Below, piece by piece: positions 34,846 through 43,893 of a DNA stretch of 64,000 bases; within the stretch, counting starts at the first letter, position 1, and each line of letters begins with the position of its first letter. The notes under the pieces are model-generated. The model was not told the origin of the DNA, searched no databases, and was given only the letters and a program-made list of their open reading frames with translations. Origin of the DNA: Isoetes taiwanensis (taxonomy: Eukaryota; Streptophyta; Lycopodiopsida; Isoetales; Isoetaceae); assembly GCA_021234155.1 (NCBI GenBank), contig JAJEKV010000010.1:12358359-12422358 (forward strand), given 5' to 3'. The position numbers were made by a program, and so were the translations under genes.

Positions 34846-34909
34846 TTGCTATCTGTATGTACTTGTTTTGGTTATCAAGGAGATGCCCATGAGCAGCATT
34901 CAGCATCAG

Positions 34910-34945
34910 CATTCTTGTCCATGTCTAGCCGTAGTATTTCTAGAA
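34910..34945 (+). repeat. 36 bp unit tail, distal copy
   Basis: Identical to 34074-34109; the sequence diverges immediately after (ACATTTCATTTC). Confidence 0.9.
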
Positions 34946-36060
34946 CATTTCATTTCTATGGATGCCCCATTGTTTGATTATTTACATATTGGTGAAACGT
35001 TTGCAGCAGATTTGGTGGCATTTGAGGTAAGAGAGCCACTTTTTTTATATTATTTTTGTATGTTTTGATTTTTTGTGCTTGTACTTGGCCTAGCTTTGTG
35101 ATGTAATGCCTAAATGATGTCAGTTGCATATGCTTTGCCGCAGATGTCTCATCCACCAGATGTTCATTATTAATCCAAAGCTGAAGAAATTTTCAGAAGC
35201 GTTTCCAATTCTTGGGCACTCATGTTTTCTTATTTTCTAACATAGACAGCTGGTGTATGGTTTTCCAAGGTTCAAACCCTTGGACCCCATTGTTTTTGTG
35301 GATGTAGTATGTGCCACATACAATGACATTTAGGTTAATAGTGTAAGACTACTGCAACATTGAACCATTATTAAGACGATCACAATATCAATAATGATAG
35401 AGATAAATCAAATTGAAAAACCATGAATGAACCAATTAATATGGTAGACATGAAAAACCATGGTGCCAAAGTAGGCATAAACTGATATCATGGAAAAAAA
35501 AAACATGTTATGATGTTCAAACCAAGTAGATTAACATGTTGCAGCATGATTGATCGCTATACATCATGCATTTACAGTAACCAGGTAATATACTAGAAAT
35601 ATTAACCAGAAATATTAACCACTCCAATATAACTAAAATGCAACACTAGTTTTTCACATTCAAAATTGGATATATTTATCATGGAAAAAAAGACATACTA
35701 GTTTTTAAATCAGGCATAATTTTATTGATGACTAATCACTATAAAATATCATAACAACTACGCACTTAAAATTACAAAGATGATTAATCACTATAAAATA
35801 TCATACTAATTGTGCAAAATTACAATGTCAATAAACCAAAGATAATAGATGTGATCAAATACCCTTTCGAAAAACTTGATAAATTAAGTATGTTTCGAAA
35901 CAGACATGGTTTGTAAACTTTTTGGCCCACAGATCAATATTGATTTTAAGAATTGGTTTTCATTATGAAATCATTAGAAAAAAATCATACTAATTCAATT
36001 TTGGAGGCCTTGTGATGCTGCGCAACGGGCTCCTCCTGGCTGCGTCCTTGTACTTAAGAA
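34946..36060. other. AT-rich spacer
   Basis: No gene or ordered repeat seen. AT-rich with an internal near-duplicate of GATTAATCACTATAAAATAT (about 35728 and 35781). Confidence 0.5.
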
Positions 36061-36139
36061 GGTATCTTATTTCTCTTTGCCGTTTGCATTTGCTAGTTAT
36101 TGCATTCTGCTCGGCCAAACCGAAGATACACTGGAAACA

Positions 36140-36643
36140 ATGAAATCTTTAAGCCAAGGGGGGTCAGTTATGTGTGATGATGCTGATTATGACGTAGAAA
36201 TGGAGATAGATCTACAAGAAGAAGAGCAAGAATGTAGGAGTTTTAGCTTCGACGCACTGGCCTTGGGTGAACCAGAGGAGGGAGATGATTCTGAAGGTGA
36301 TGAGGATGGGGATGAGGATGAAAAGAAGTTGTCTAACATAACGCCAATTTTAGTGGAAGGCAAAGAATACCCATTGCTAAGTGATATACTGAGGAACCCG
36401 TCTTTGTTACGAATGTGTGCTAGGGAAGACGAGCTTATCAGTACCTTGGCCGAATGGGTAAACCTAGGCCTAGATTTTGAAGAGAATTTGGACAAAGAGA
36501 TGTTTGAAGTGTCTAATTATACCGGCAATGCTATAAAGCTTAAAGAAGCCTATGAGAGGCTGGAGTCTCGATTTGCTCAAGAGGAGGCGAATCTACCAAC
36601 GGAAGAAGAATTCCAGCGTCTCCGTGCAAAGCTGCCAACATGA
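36140..36643 (+). CDS. Acidic unrecognised protein, 167 residues
   Basis: First ATG in an open frame is 36140 (MKSLSQGGSVMCDDAD); stop TGA at 36641. A strongly acidic stretch (GDDSEGDEDGDEDEKK, residues ~57-72) separates an N-terminal region from a helical C-terminal half (LKEAYERLESRFAQEEANLP). No signal peptide or membrane segment. Acidic low-complexity plus helical parts fit a nuclear or nucleic-acid-associated protein, but no family is recognised. It lies directly upstream of another coding-like stretch (36653-37121), with no palindrome between, so the two may be one gene split by an indel or a short intron. Confidence 0.55.
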   Translation: MKSLSQGGSVMCDDADYDVEMEIDLQEEEQECRSFSFDALALGEPEEGDDSEGDEDGDEDEKKLSNITPILVEGKEYPLLSDILRNPSLLRMCAREDELISTLAEWVNLGLDFEENLDKEMFEVSNYTGNAIKLKEAYERLESRFAQEEANLPTEEEFQRLRAKLPT

Positions 36644-36652
36644 TCTATAGGT

Positions 36653-37121
36653 TTGGCAGGCCCTTCAGTCAATCGCGGCAGCATAAGCCTCATAGATGAG
36701 GAGAAATGTGAAGAACATAAGCTTGAGGGTTCTTATTTGTGGGAAGTAGATGATTTTTCTTGCCGACATGCACGCGGGGGACATGAAAGATTGAAGGACT
36801 CTACATTGTTACGATATATCTCAAGATTCGTTAATGGGGAGATAATCGTCTTCATTGAGAACTTTCAGGTCAAAAGGTGCAGAGTTTGTCTATTACATCC
36901 GTGCATTATGCATGTTCGGGAACCATTCCCAATTGGCATCAAACACTAAAAGGGTGATAGCAATTCGGCGGGATGTTGTGCTACAATATTTTGACGACCA
37001 AGCCGGTCTGCGGGCGAGCAATATGTTAAATTTTTTAGCTGCTGGCTTGACTCACCCAAGGTTGGAAGCTGGGGTCGATAACATGGAAGTCATTGCCTTG
37101 TTGGATCGGTCTTGGGATTGA
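36653..37121 (+). pseudogene. Unrecognised coding stretch, one frameshift
   Basis: Reads GSYLWEVDDFSCRHARGGHE and RFVNGEIIVFIENF in one frame, then shifts near 36860 to SKGAEFVYYIRALCMFGNHS and VVLQYFDDQAGLRASNML, stopping at 37121. The even coding character on both sides of the shift supports a single ~155-residue product. The CAG/GTC at the shift could alternatively be an artefact or small intron. No domain recognised. Together with 36140-36643 it would make ~330 residues. A decayed palindrome follows at 37256. Confidence 0.45.
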
Positions 37122-37255
37122 AAGAGCATGAAATTGACGACGAAGCTTGAAAAATTGGAAGTTATATATTTTCCAACTTTGTATCGGTGAAATTATTTAT
37201 GTACAGATTGTCCTTCCGAAATTCCTAATAAAAATTATTTTATTTGTATTTATTC

Positions 37256-37316
37256 ACATCACGCGAAATACATCGGTCGATTTTCTGTCATATCTAGGTT
37301 TTCGTGAGTGGTGATA
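37256..37316. terminator. Decayed intergenic palindrome
   Basis: ATCACGCGAAA at the left and TTTTCGTGAGTGGTGAT at the right keep most of the family stem. It lies ~135 bp after the stop at 37121. Confidence 0.4.
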
Positions 37317-37371
37317 TTTATCTCGAAGAAATAAAATATTATTGGAAAAAAACAATTAATTTATTTATTCC

Positions 37372-37424
37372 TCACACGACGCGAGAAGCAACTCGTGTGA
37401 CTCATGTTATAAATAGAAGACCGA
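37372..37424 (+). promoter_or_regulatory. Promoter with half-palindrome and TATA box
   Basis: TCACACGACGCGA begins at 37372 and pairs with TCGTGTGA at 37393-37400 (8 bp perfect stem). It precedes GTTATAAATAGAAGACC by ~10 bp; the ATG is at 37497. The same pair, CACACGACGCGA then TTATAAATAGAAGACC, recurs upstream of the next gene. Confidence 0.6.
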
Positions 37425-37496
37425 TGTCCACTCGACCTCCGACGCCTTCCGCCTTCATCATCTTCTACTTCCGCCCGCCTTCCACCTTCTACTCCG

Positions 37497-37877
37497 ATGG
37501 CATCATCATCTTGCTCTAGCAAGCGACCACGCCAAGATAGCACTCCCCAAAGCCAGTACGCGTGGACATCACCCTTGCAAAGGTGGTGATGAAGAGATTC
37601 AAGGAGATCCATGATGAAAACAACCGTCTCGTCGCCGAGAATATGGAGGCGGTCGACAGATTAGCCTTCACGAGGGAGCAACCGCACGAAGCGAGACATT
37701 GAGCTCATGGAAACATTAAAAGCCATGTACCAAGAGGCGACGAGCCGCAGGGCCGAGGCAGTTGAAACTGCTCACAGTATTTTGGAGGCCTTAGAAGATA
37801 TGGAGAAGAAGCTCCGAGCTGCGGAGGATGAGAACGCAGCCTTACGGCTTCAGCTGCAGGACATGAAAATCAGCTAG
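37497..37877 (+). pseudogene. Coiled-coil family gene, member 1 (two frameshifts)
   Basis: ATG 37497 begins MASSSCSSKRPRQDSTP. After a frame change it reads VVMKRFKEIHDENNRLVAEN and after another ERDIEL-type heptads ending ALEDMEKKLRAAEDENAALR. The stop is TAG 37875-37877. Intact it would be ~125 residues, almost entirely coiled coil after a Ser-rich start. It is a close paralogue of the next gene (38265), and more distantly of 39262 and 40121: all start MAS(S/T)S and have an L/V-V-x-M-K-R-x-K-E-like segment. Function unknown; a structural or DNA-associated role is only a guess. The palindrome at 37995 follows the stop by 118 bp. Confidence 0.6.
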
Positions 37878-37994
37878 AGGATCATGAAGATCCCTAGCCG
37901 TTGTATCTATCTATTTTTTGCTTCAAAGAAAAGTTTTCTCTATTTTTTGCTTCTATCTATCCTCTTGTTCCAATGTATGTTCTATTTTATTAAA

Positions 37995-38063
37995 AGATCA
38001 CACGACGCGAAATGCCTTGCTTGCAATTAGGTAGCAATCAATGGATTTCGCGTCATGTGATCT
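37995..38063. terminator. Intergenic palindrome P3
   Basis: AGATCACACGACGCGAAAT and ATTTCGCGTCATGTGATCT: 18 of 19 positions pair. The loop CTTGCAATTAGGTAGC... is almost the same as in the next copy, so the palindrome was duplicated with its gene. Confidence 0.75.
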
Positions 38064-38133
38064 CCATGCTGTTAAAAATTATCACACGAGCTTTCTCTGG
38101 AAGAAAAGACGTGAGAAGAAGTAACGGTCCTTT

Positions 38134-38190
38134 TTCCTCACACGACGCGACTCAAGCTACTACGAAATCCCTGTTATAAATAGAAGACCT
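38134..38190 (+). promoter_or_regulatory. Promoter of coiled-coil gene 2
   Basis: TCACACGACGCGACTCAAGC followed by GTTATAAATAGAAGACC. Parallel to 37372-37424. A further half-site ATCACACGAGC is at about 38081. Confidence 0.55.
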
Positions 38191-38264
38191 TCTATCTTGC
38201 CTTCGACCTCCGATCCTCTTCCGCCTTCCTTACGCTCATCTTTTCCATTCCCGCCTTCGCTCCG

Positions 38265-38629
38265 ATGGCATCTTCATCCTCCTCCAATGTTTATCGACCG
38301 CGCCCAGAGTTGCCGCGGACATCACCCCTTTTGCAAGTGGTGATGAAGAGATTCAAGGAGGTTCACGACGAAAAAACAGCCGCCTCCGTCGTAGAAAGAT
38401 CGAGGCGGTCGACAGGTTAGAATTCACGAGGGGGCTGCTGCATGAGCGAGACCTTGAGCTCGCGGCAACATTAACCAGGTACCGAGAGGCCAATAGCCGT
38501 AGGGTCGAGGCAGTTTTAACTGCACACAATATTTCGCAGGCGTTAGAAGATATGGAGAAGAAGCTTCGAGCTGCGGAGGATGAGAACGCAGCTTTACGGC
38601 TTCAGCTACAGGATCATGAAGATCCCTAG
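38265..38629 (+). pseudogene. Coiled-coil family gene, member 2 (frameshifted)
   Basis: ATG 38265 begins MASSSSSNVYRPRPELP and reaches VVMKRFKEVHDEK. One frame change then leads to KIEAVDRLEFTRGLLHERDL and the conserved end ALEDMEKKLRAAEDENAALR, stopping at TAG 38627-38629. The pair 37372-38063 and 38134-38781 (promoter, gene, palindrome) is a tandem duplication of ~0.75 kb. The frame breaks are in different places in the two copies, so both decayed after duplicating. Confidence 0.6.
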
Positions 38630-38712
38630 CCATTGTATATATATTTTTTGTTTCAAAGAAAAGTTTTCTCTATTTCTTGCTTCTATCTGTTCTCTTGTTT
38701 TGTTTTATTAAA

Positions 38713-38781
38713 AGATCACACGACGCGAAATGCCATGCTTGCAATTAGGTAGCAATCAATGGATTTCGCGTCGTATGATCT
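38713..38781. terminator. Intergenic palindrome P4
   Basis: AGATCACACGACGCGAAAT / ATTTCGCGTCGTATGATCT, 18 of 19 pairs; 84 bp after the stop of gene 2. Confidence 0.75.
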
Positions 38782-39162
38782 CCACAACGTACACCTCGTT
38801 GTATGTATAAATTCCTAATTTATTAATGGAAAACTATATGTAACACAAATATCTAGCTAGATTATGTGATAACTTGCAGGTAAATGCGAATTAGTCATAT
38901 CTAGGATTGGCATGTGGATGACAACGTCTATTCACATACGTGGCATGTGGATGACAACGTCATGCCAAGGACGTGGCATGCGCTGCCACAATAACACTGT
39001 CTTTTGTACGGCCTGCATACAGTACGGCTAGGATATGACGGATCCCATGATGCGAACATAGGCTACCGTTGCCTAATTGCATGCTATAATCTAAGCCTCG
39101 TGGGATTATTACACAACTTTATCGGTTTTCATAACCAGTAGATTCCAACGTATCTCTAGTTT

Positions 39163-39172
39163 CTATATAAAA
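39163..39172 (+). promoter_or_regulatory. TATA box of coiled-coil gene 3
   Basis: CTATATAAAACGTCGG about 95 bp before ATG 39262, with a pyrimidine-rich leader (CTCCTGTTCTCCCATC) between. Confidence 0.5.
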
Positions 39173-39261
39173 CGTCGGAGGCCTTTGTCTTCTCCTATCC
39201 GCCATCTCCTGTTCTACCACATCCGCCCTCAGCCATCTCTCCTGTTCTCCCATCACTTTCA

Positions 39262-39678
39262 ATGGCCTCCAGCTCCAGTTCCATCCCTGCCGAGATCTTG
39301 TCTCAAGTTCTGGTCAAGGAAATTCAGAACATTCGTGCTGAAGCGGAGGAACGGATCCGCCTTCTAAAAGAAAAGAATGATGAAGACGTCGCCAAGCTGG
39401 TTGCGGCAGAGGACAAGGCCGCCTTCTATAGGGAGGTGATTTTAGTGCGCGACAATCAGCGGGCTGCCTTAGACCGCGAATTGCGCGCCACGAGATATAA
39501 CCTCCAAGAGAGGCTTAGGGCCGCAATCGAAGCGGGAGAGGCTGCCCGAGCTCAACTCGATGAGCGGGAAGATAAGGTTGCGGAATATGAGAACGTGGTT
39601 GCGGGGCAGGCAATCATGTTGGAGGAGCAGAAAAAAATTATCACTGCCCTCCAGGAAGAGCTTGCCCGGCGATCATAG
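39262..39678 (+). CDS. Coiled-coil protein, family member 3 (intact)
   Basis: ATG 39262 to TAG 39678, 138 residues. A Ser-rich start (MASSSSSIPAEILSQVLVKE) is followed by an almost continuous Glu/Arg/Ala-rich coiled coil (for example EERIRLLKEKNDEDVAKLVA and LDEREDKVAEYENVVAGQAI) to the end. No membrane segment, no globular domain. The start has TATA and leader upstream. The start motif and heptads link it to genes 1, 2 and 4. The palindrome at 39828 lies 150 bp downstream. Highly charged coiled coils of this size are common, so function cannot be inferred. Being intact while its neighbours are broken makes it the best candidate for an expressed product in this block. Confidence 0.7.
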   Translation: MASSSSSIPAEILSQVLVKEIQNIRAEAEERIRLLKEKNDEDVAKLVAAEDKAAFYREVILVRDNQRAALDRELRATRYNLQERLRAAIEAGEAARAQLDEREDKVAEYENVVAGQAIMLEEQKKIITALQEELARRS

Positions 39679-39827
39679 GCATCGGGCTCCTCCTAGAGGG
39701 GCCCGTTTTTTTTTTAATGTTTGTAATGGTTTTATTTCTCAATGGGAAAAGTTTTTGACAAATGTGCCGAATATTACGTTTCCTATTTTTAATTTTCAAT
39801 ATCCGTGGTAGAGAGAATGACAAGACA

Positions 39828-39892
39828 GATCACACGAAGCGAAACCCTTCATAGGGTTTTAAAGCTCGTGTGCAGATTTCGCGTGGTGTGAT
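39828..39892. terminator. Intergenic palindrome P5
   Basis: GATCACACGAAGCGAAA and TTTCGCGTGGTGTGAT, stem with two mismatches. A second, inner palindrome AAACCCTTCATAGGGTTTT lies in its left part. Confidence 0.7.
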
Positions 39893-40120
39893 ACAGTGTA
39901 GTTAGAATAGTTATTAATGTGTTCCAGCGGACAGTACCATTAATGTGTTCTAGCGGACAACCGACAGAATCCGCTCGACACGTGCGACAGCAGCCGACTG
40001 TGTTTAATATGTTCAAGTGCTAATATGTATAAATTGAGGTCCTTGCATTGTGTTCCTTCCGCCGGTTAGAGTCTTTGCTCCTCACTTCTATAATCTTAAC
40101 GTCCCTCCCATTTGTCATCT

Positions 40121-40591
40121 ATGGCCTCCACATCCTCAACCGCTGATAAGGGAAAACGCAAGAGGATAGAACTCCCTTCTGACATAATGTTGGGTGTTCT
40201 AATGAAGAGGTTGAAGGAGCAAGATGATCTTCTAAAGGAAAACGCCATTACAATTCAGCAGAAAGAAGAAGAGAATGAATTCAACCTTCTCATGCTTCGT
40301 AGCCAGGAGAGGCAAATCAGGCGGCTGAATAGAAGGCTGGACAGGATGACATGCCCCAACAACTGCATTGAGGTGGTTACGACGGCAACGAGGTTGCTAA
40401 TTCAGGCAGAAGAACACGTTGTGCTATTGGGACAGGAGCAGGACATGTACAAAGAGATGGTGGACAGATTGGAGGAACGTTTGGATAGGGTGATTGCTCG
40501 CTTGAGGAGAAGAGATGAAGACGAAGACGAGGATGGAGCTGATGATGATGATGAAGATAATGAAGAAGAGCTCGCACTGGAGCAACAATGA
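40121..40591 (+). CDS. Coiled-coil protein, family member 4, acidic tail (intact)
   Basis: ATG 40121 to TGA 40591, 156 residues. MASTSSTADKGKRKRIELPS starts it; KGKRKR could be a nuclear localisation signal. VLMKRLKEQDDLLKENA matches the family segment. A long coiled coil (ERQIRRLNRRLDRM, EMVDRLEERLDRVIARLRRR) follows, and the C-terminus is very acidic (DEDEDEDGADDDDEDNEEEL). A basic start, coiled coil and acidic tail fit a chromatin- or nucleic-acid-associated protein, but that is inference. A TATA-like TATGTATAAATT lies ~100 bp upstream. The palindrome region at 40674-40818 follows. Confidence 0.7.
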   Translation: MASTSSTADKGKRKRIELPSDIMLGVLMKRLKEQDDLLKENAITIQQKEEENEFNLLMLRSQERQIRRLNRRLDRMTCPNNCIEVVTTATRLLIQAEEHVVLLGQEQDMYKEMVDRLEERLDRVIARLRRRDEDEDEDGADDDDEDNEEELALEQQ

Positions 40592-40673
40592 GTCGTTGTA
40601 TTTTGTTTTTCAATGTAACATCTTTCACAACTTTAATCAAAAGTAACCTTTTTTTATTATTATCTTGTAAAGC

Positions 40674-40818
40674 TTCACACGACGCCTTGAAGCCACATAA
40701 ATGCAAGCAATAGCGAACTCCTTTATTGCTCACATATGATACAAATAAGATCACACGCGACGCCGAAGCTTCTGATTGTGCAAACAAGGTTGGAGGCAAG
40801 TACTTGGCGTCGTGTGAA
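40674..40818. terminator. Palindrome P6 between convergent genes
   Basis: A half-site CACACGACGCC (from 40674) and a full palindrome (40749-40818) with TCACACGCGACGCC/GGCGTCGTGTGA, one bulged base. It lies between the plus-strand gene ending 40591 and the minus-strand pseudogene ending near 40888. Confidence 0.65.
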
Positions 40819-40887
40819 CATGCTACACATTACAAGTATACTTTACCGATTCTTTGTCTCTTAGATCTCCACCATAATTGCGATGCT

Positions 40888-42783
40888 AGTGGGGCCCTAG
40901 AATTTTGCCAAGCAACTTTCCGCTTTCTCTTGACATTATGCCAATGGTGTTTACGACTTCTGGGTTGCTCCTTAAAGCGACCTTCTTGTCGTATTTAGCC
41001 ATCGCCCTTCTATAAAACCACTCTGTCATCCGTCTTAGAGGGTTGGTTCCCACATTTCCACCCCCTCTTTGAGTGTTACGATGAAAGGCTATTTTAGCTT
41101 GTTTATGCGACTTCTCCATGCCTTGTGCACTCCCACCTTTGCTAGGCTTCCATACTTCCTAAAAACCAAGGTGCATGAGCCCAAAAGATGTGCAAGTAGT
41201 GCGTGACTTCACTCTCTCCCCATGCGTCTATGAAAGCTTTAATAAATTTGTTATTCGCTTGCACGAACATTTCTGCATCTTCTCTTGTGAGGTCCATTCT
41301 TTGAATGTATGGGAACAATTCGCACAATGTATCCCATGCTTTTTTTCCTCAATGCCGAACGAACGCCATCTCAGGCGGTCCTGCTCGCATCAACCAGCAA
41401 TTTTCCAAATTCATAGACCTTTTCTCCCATCCGTTTCCGCTCAAAGTCTCTCTAAGCGTCGAGCTTTCACCCCTCAATTGACACCTTCACGAGGCACACT
41501 TGTTCTTCCCGCCGTTTCTCATCGAGCTCTAATCTTACATTGCCACCATGCAAACCTCGCTTCGATAGAATATGTTCAATTCTAATGAATTCCTTCCTCT
41601 CTTCTCTTCTTGTCCGAAATGTTCCACACGAATCTGCTGACTCAAAAATATCATCTTGTCGATGATTCTCACAAAGCCGTGCAAAGTGCGAGACATGAAC
41701 CCTCTCTAATGGAATGGGGAACATGCCATGGAACTTGGGATCTTCTTCTCCTCTATTAGGAGCATTTGCTTGGTTAAGGGACAAGGTTGAAAATGTCTTC
41801 CCAAGATTTGACTTCCTTGCATGATTGCAAAGATGCACAACTTTTGCATGTTCCTTGTTCTCCTCCACTTATGTTGTACATTGCTTTCTCGGTTTTTAAA
41901 TCGGGCGCCAAGTGAAAAATTACTTTGTAAGATCCATAGTGATCTACTTGCAATTTTTCCCTCCATCGAATCTAGATATTAGACTCCTGGATGTCGGTTT
42001 GATTGAACACCCATTTCAATACCTCGTGGGTTTCTTTTCTCAACTTTAAATAGACCTAACCACCGGGTGTCATCTTGATTGACATGAGAACCATTTTTCT
42101 AAGCGCTTCTTCTCCTCGTCCCCGTCACCTCTACATCTTTTTATTATTCTTGTTGGCTCTTTGATTTAGCATGTGCAATTGCATTCTCAATTGCTCTATT
42201 CATGATGACAACGGATACCCTCTCATACTTCTCAAACTTGGTCAGTTCCATTTCATCCAATTTTATGCAAACTTCAATCTCACCATTAGTTTTACGCAAA
42301 TCAGCAAGTCATAATATTTGACAAGGAATTGTAAGAGAGTAACGTGTCAACCCAAAGATTATTATGTTCATTCATTCCAACTATATCACAACAATCCTTG
42401 CCATTCTTATCTTTTATGGCTATGGCAGGACCAGCACATTCAACGTGGTGCATCTCTCCTAATATGGCATACACCATCTTTGTCCTAGTAACCCTTGTAT
42501 TCTCAACAATTTGTGGACGTGGAGCGAATACTTTTTTTGTGCCCATTCTTTTCAACGCTTCGTGGAATGGCTTGAATAGAGAACGGTAACCAAGCCTACT
42601 GATGCCTACATCATCACAAACAGTCTGTACATCTGTCCAGATGTCGACACTTTTTGAGCCTGCAAGACGCAACATGTCGAGGTCTAAGTTCTTATTTTTT
42701 AGACCTCTTTTTTTGCGATTGAAGACTGGAGCATATTCGTGAGTCAGTTGGATCCTTATCCACACATCATTTGGAGCTTCCAT
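40888..42783 (-). pseudogene. Large unrecognised minus-strand gene, decayed
   Basis: Reading down from ATG 42783 (MEAPNDVWIRIQLTHEYAPV), the first ~160 codons are open. They include LGYRSLFKPFHEALKRMGTK and MVYAILGEMHHVECAGPAIA. Coding character resumes in other frames: LRKTNGEIEVCIKLDEMELT and KFEKYERVSVVIMNRAIENA near 42200-42290, then ELFPYIQRMDLTREDAEMFV with THYLHIFWAHAPWFLGSMEA at 41142-41330, and SHKQAKIAFHRNTQRGGGNV near 41080. Many stops and shifts lie between. I infer one protein of ~600 residues. The C-terminal pattern (helical segment, HxFWAHAP, then a K/R-rich HRNTQRGGG) reminds me of uncharacterised large proteins linked to mobile or viral DNA, but I cannot name it. A transposase or viral enzyme are both possible. 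Confidence 0.5.
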
Positions 42784-42790
42784 ACCGCGT

Positions 42791-42857
42791 GGATCGCACG
42801 GCGCGAAATGAACGTGTACAATTTGTATGCCCCAGCACAATTCGCTTCGTGTGAGCC
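42791..42857. terminator. Intergenic palindrome P7
   Basis: GGATCGCACGGCGCGAAAT and AATTCGCTTCGTGTGAGCC, about 14 of 18 pairs. It sits 8 bp upstream of the ATG of the minus-strand pseudogene. A decayed copy is within the segmental duplication at about 45185-45235. Confidence 0.6.
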
Positions 42858-43452
42858 GAACGTTCGTACTAACCTCGTTTTTGAAATTTGCAACGTGCAT
42901 ATGGAAATCGAAAAGTCCATTCTCCTACAATCCATGCTTTTATACATAAGCAAATTCAAAATTCAATTGTAGGGGGGGAAGCTTTGTATTGGGATGAAGT
43001 AAAGATCCCTGTTCTTAACTTTTAAAAGCTTGTCGCGGCGCCTCGAACGCGAAAGTCGATACAAAGCTTCAACCTACACATTCAAATTTTGAAATGTAGA
43101 AGGCGGGGAAGCTTGTATGGCCATGGCCTCTAAAATGAAAATAGCGCAAAGACAAGAATCGGTGATGCTTTGCTTGGTATCGACAAACCAAGAGACACCG
43201 TCATGAGTTGCTTGGTATGCTATAATGCAAGTGGCTTTTTAGAAGCGCCACGTGTTGCATCAATCATCGACAACCAACCAGTATTAAATACATATGGCGC
43301 CATAAATGTGCGATCCCCCTTATTCCGGGAGAATATTCCAAGCAAATCTGACGGGAAAAAAGGAGCGAAAATATGACGTGGAATGGCATTTTGAGACCCC
43401 AAATCCCCAAGGAGCGGAAATATGACGTGGAATGGCTGATAGGAGGCCATTT
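42796..43452. repeat. Segmental duplication, copy 1
   Basis: Shares long stretches with 45183-45700, including CGTGCATATGGAAATCGAAA, AAGAGACACCGTCATGAGTT and AATATTCCAAGCAAATCTG. It contains palindrome P7 at its left end and a ~30 bp internal repeat of GAAATATGACGTGGAATGG (43363 and 43418). Confidence 0.85.
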
Positions 43453-43562
43453 TAGTTCATAAAACATAATATAACTTGGAATGATACATATTTTATATGC
43501 AAATGGGAGACTATTGATGAGGGACTTGGTGTTATTATCTATTGACAACAAACAAGAAAGTG

Positions 43563-43628
43563 GATCACACCATGCAAATTTAGTATATTCCAACCTTTTA
43601 GCTTATACAAAATTCGCTTGGTGTGATC
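43563..43628. terminator. Intergenic palindrome P8
   Basis: GATCACACCATGCAAATT and AATTCGCTTGGTGTGATC; diverged core but the ends are complementary. Confidence 0.55.
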
Positions 43629-43893
43629 TTTTTGGAAAAAGATGACTTCCTATAGTAAAATTACTTTGATTATCTTTTAATAAAAGAAATATATATGTGT
43701 CTTATTTGAAGTTAAGTGTGGATATGTGACGTGCTCATTTATTGATAAAGTGTTTGGTTTTTGAAAAAGGCTAATAACTTTATGTACTACTAGAGTTGGT
43801 AAAGTATTTTAGATGCAAATGGGATGCTTGATGTGATCCTTCTTAAAAAAAGATATGCTCTTTGAAAAGGACTAATAACTTTATGCACTTAGG

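Larger units (their letters stand above)
31493..34945 (+). mobile_element. Hairpin-headed element array 3 (coding unit plus small unit)
   Basis: Plus-strand head-to-tail pair with the same plan as array 2. A ~190 bp head (31493-31682 and 34106-34294) carries a hairpin, TATTTATATGC and a CTCTCTCATCAGCTCTCTTGG leader that resembles array 2's. The first unit (31493-34073) carries an ORF at 32057-32608 and ends in a 36 bp tail (34074-34109). The second, 0.8 kb unit ends in the same tail (34910-34945). The outermost head lacks a preceding tail. The near-identity of heads and tails suggests recent activity. Confidence 0.8.

Noticed and set aside
34074-34945. 36 bp direct repeats as target-site duplications
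   Set aside because: Too long for usual TSDs, and array 2 has an analogous 38 bp repeat in the same place relative to its head hairpin; they behave as element tails.
37995-38781. CRISPR-like array from repeated palindromes
   Set aside because: Copies are separated by genes, not regular spacers, and no cas gene is present; the host is a eukaryote.
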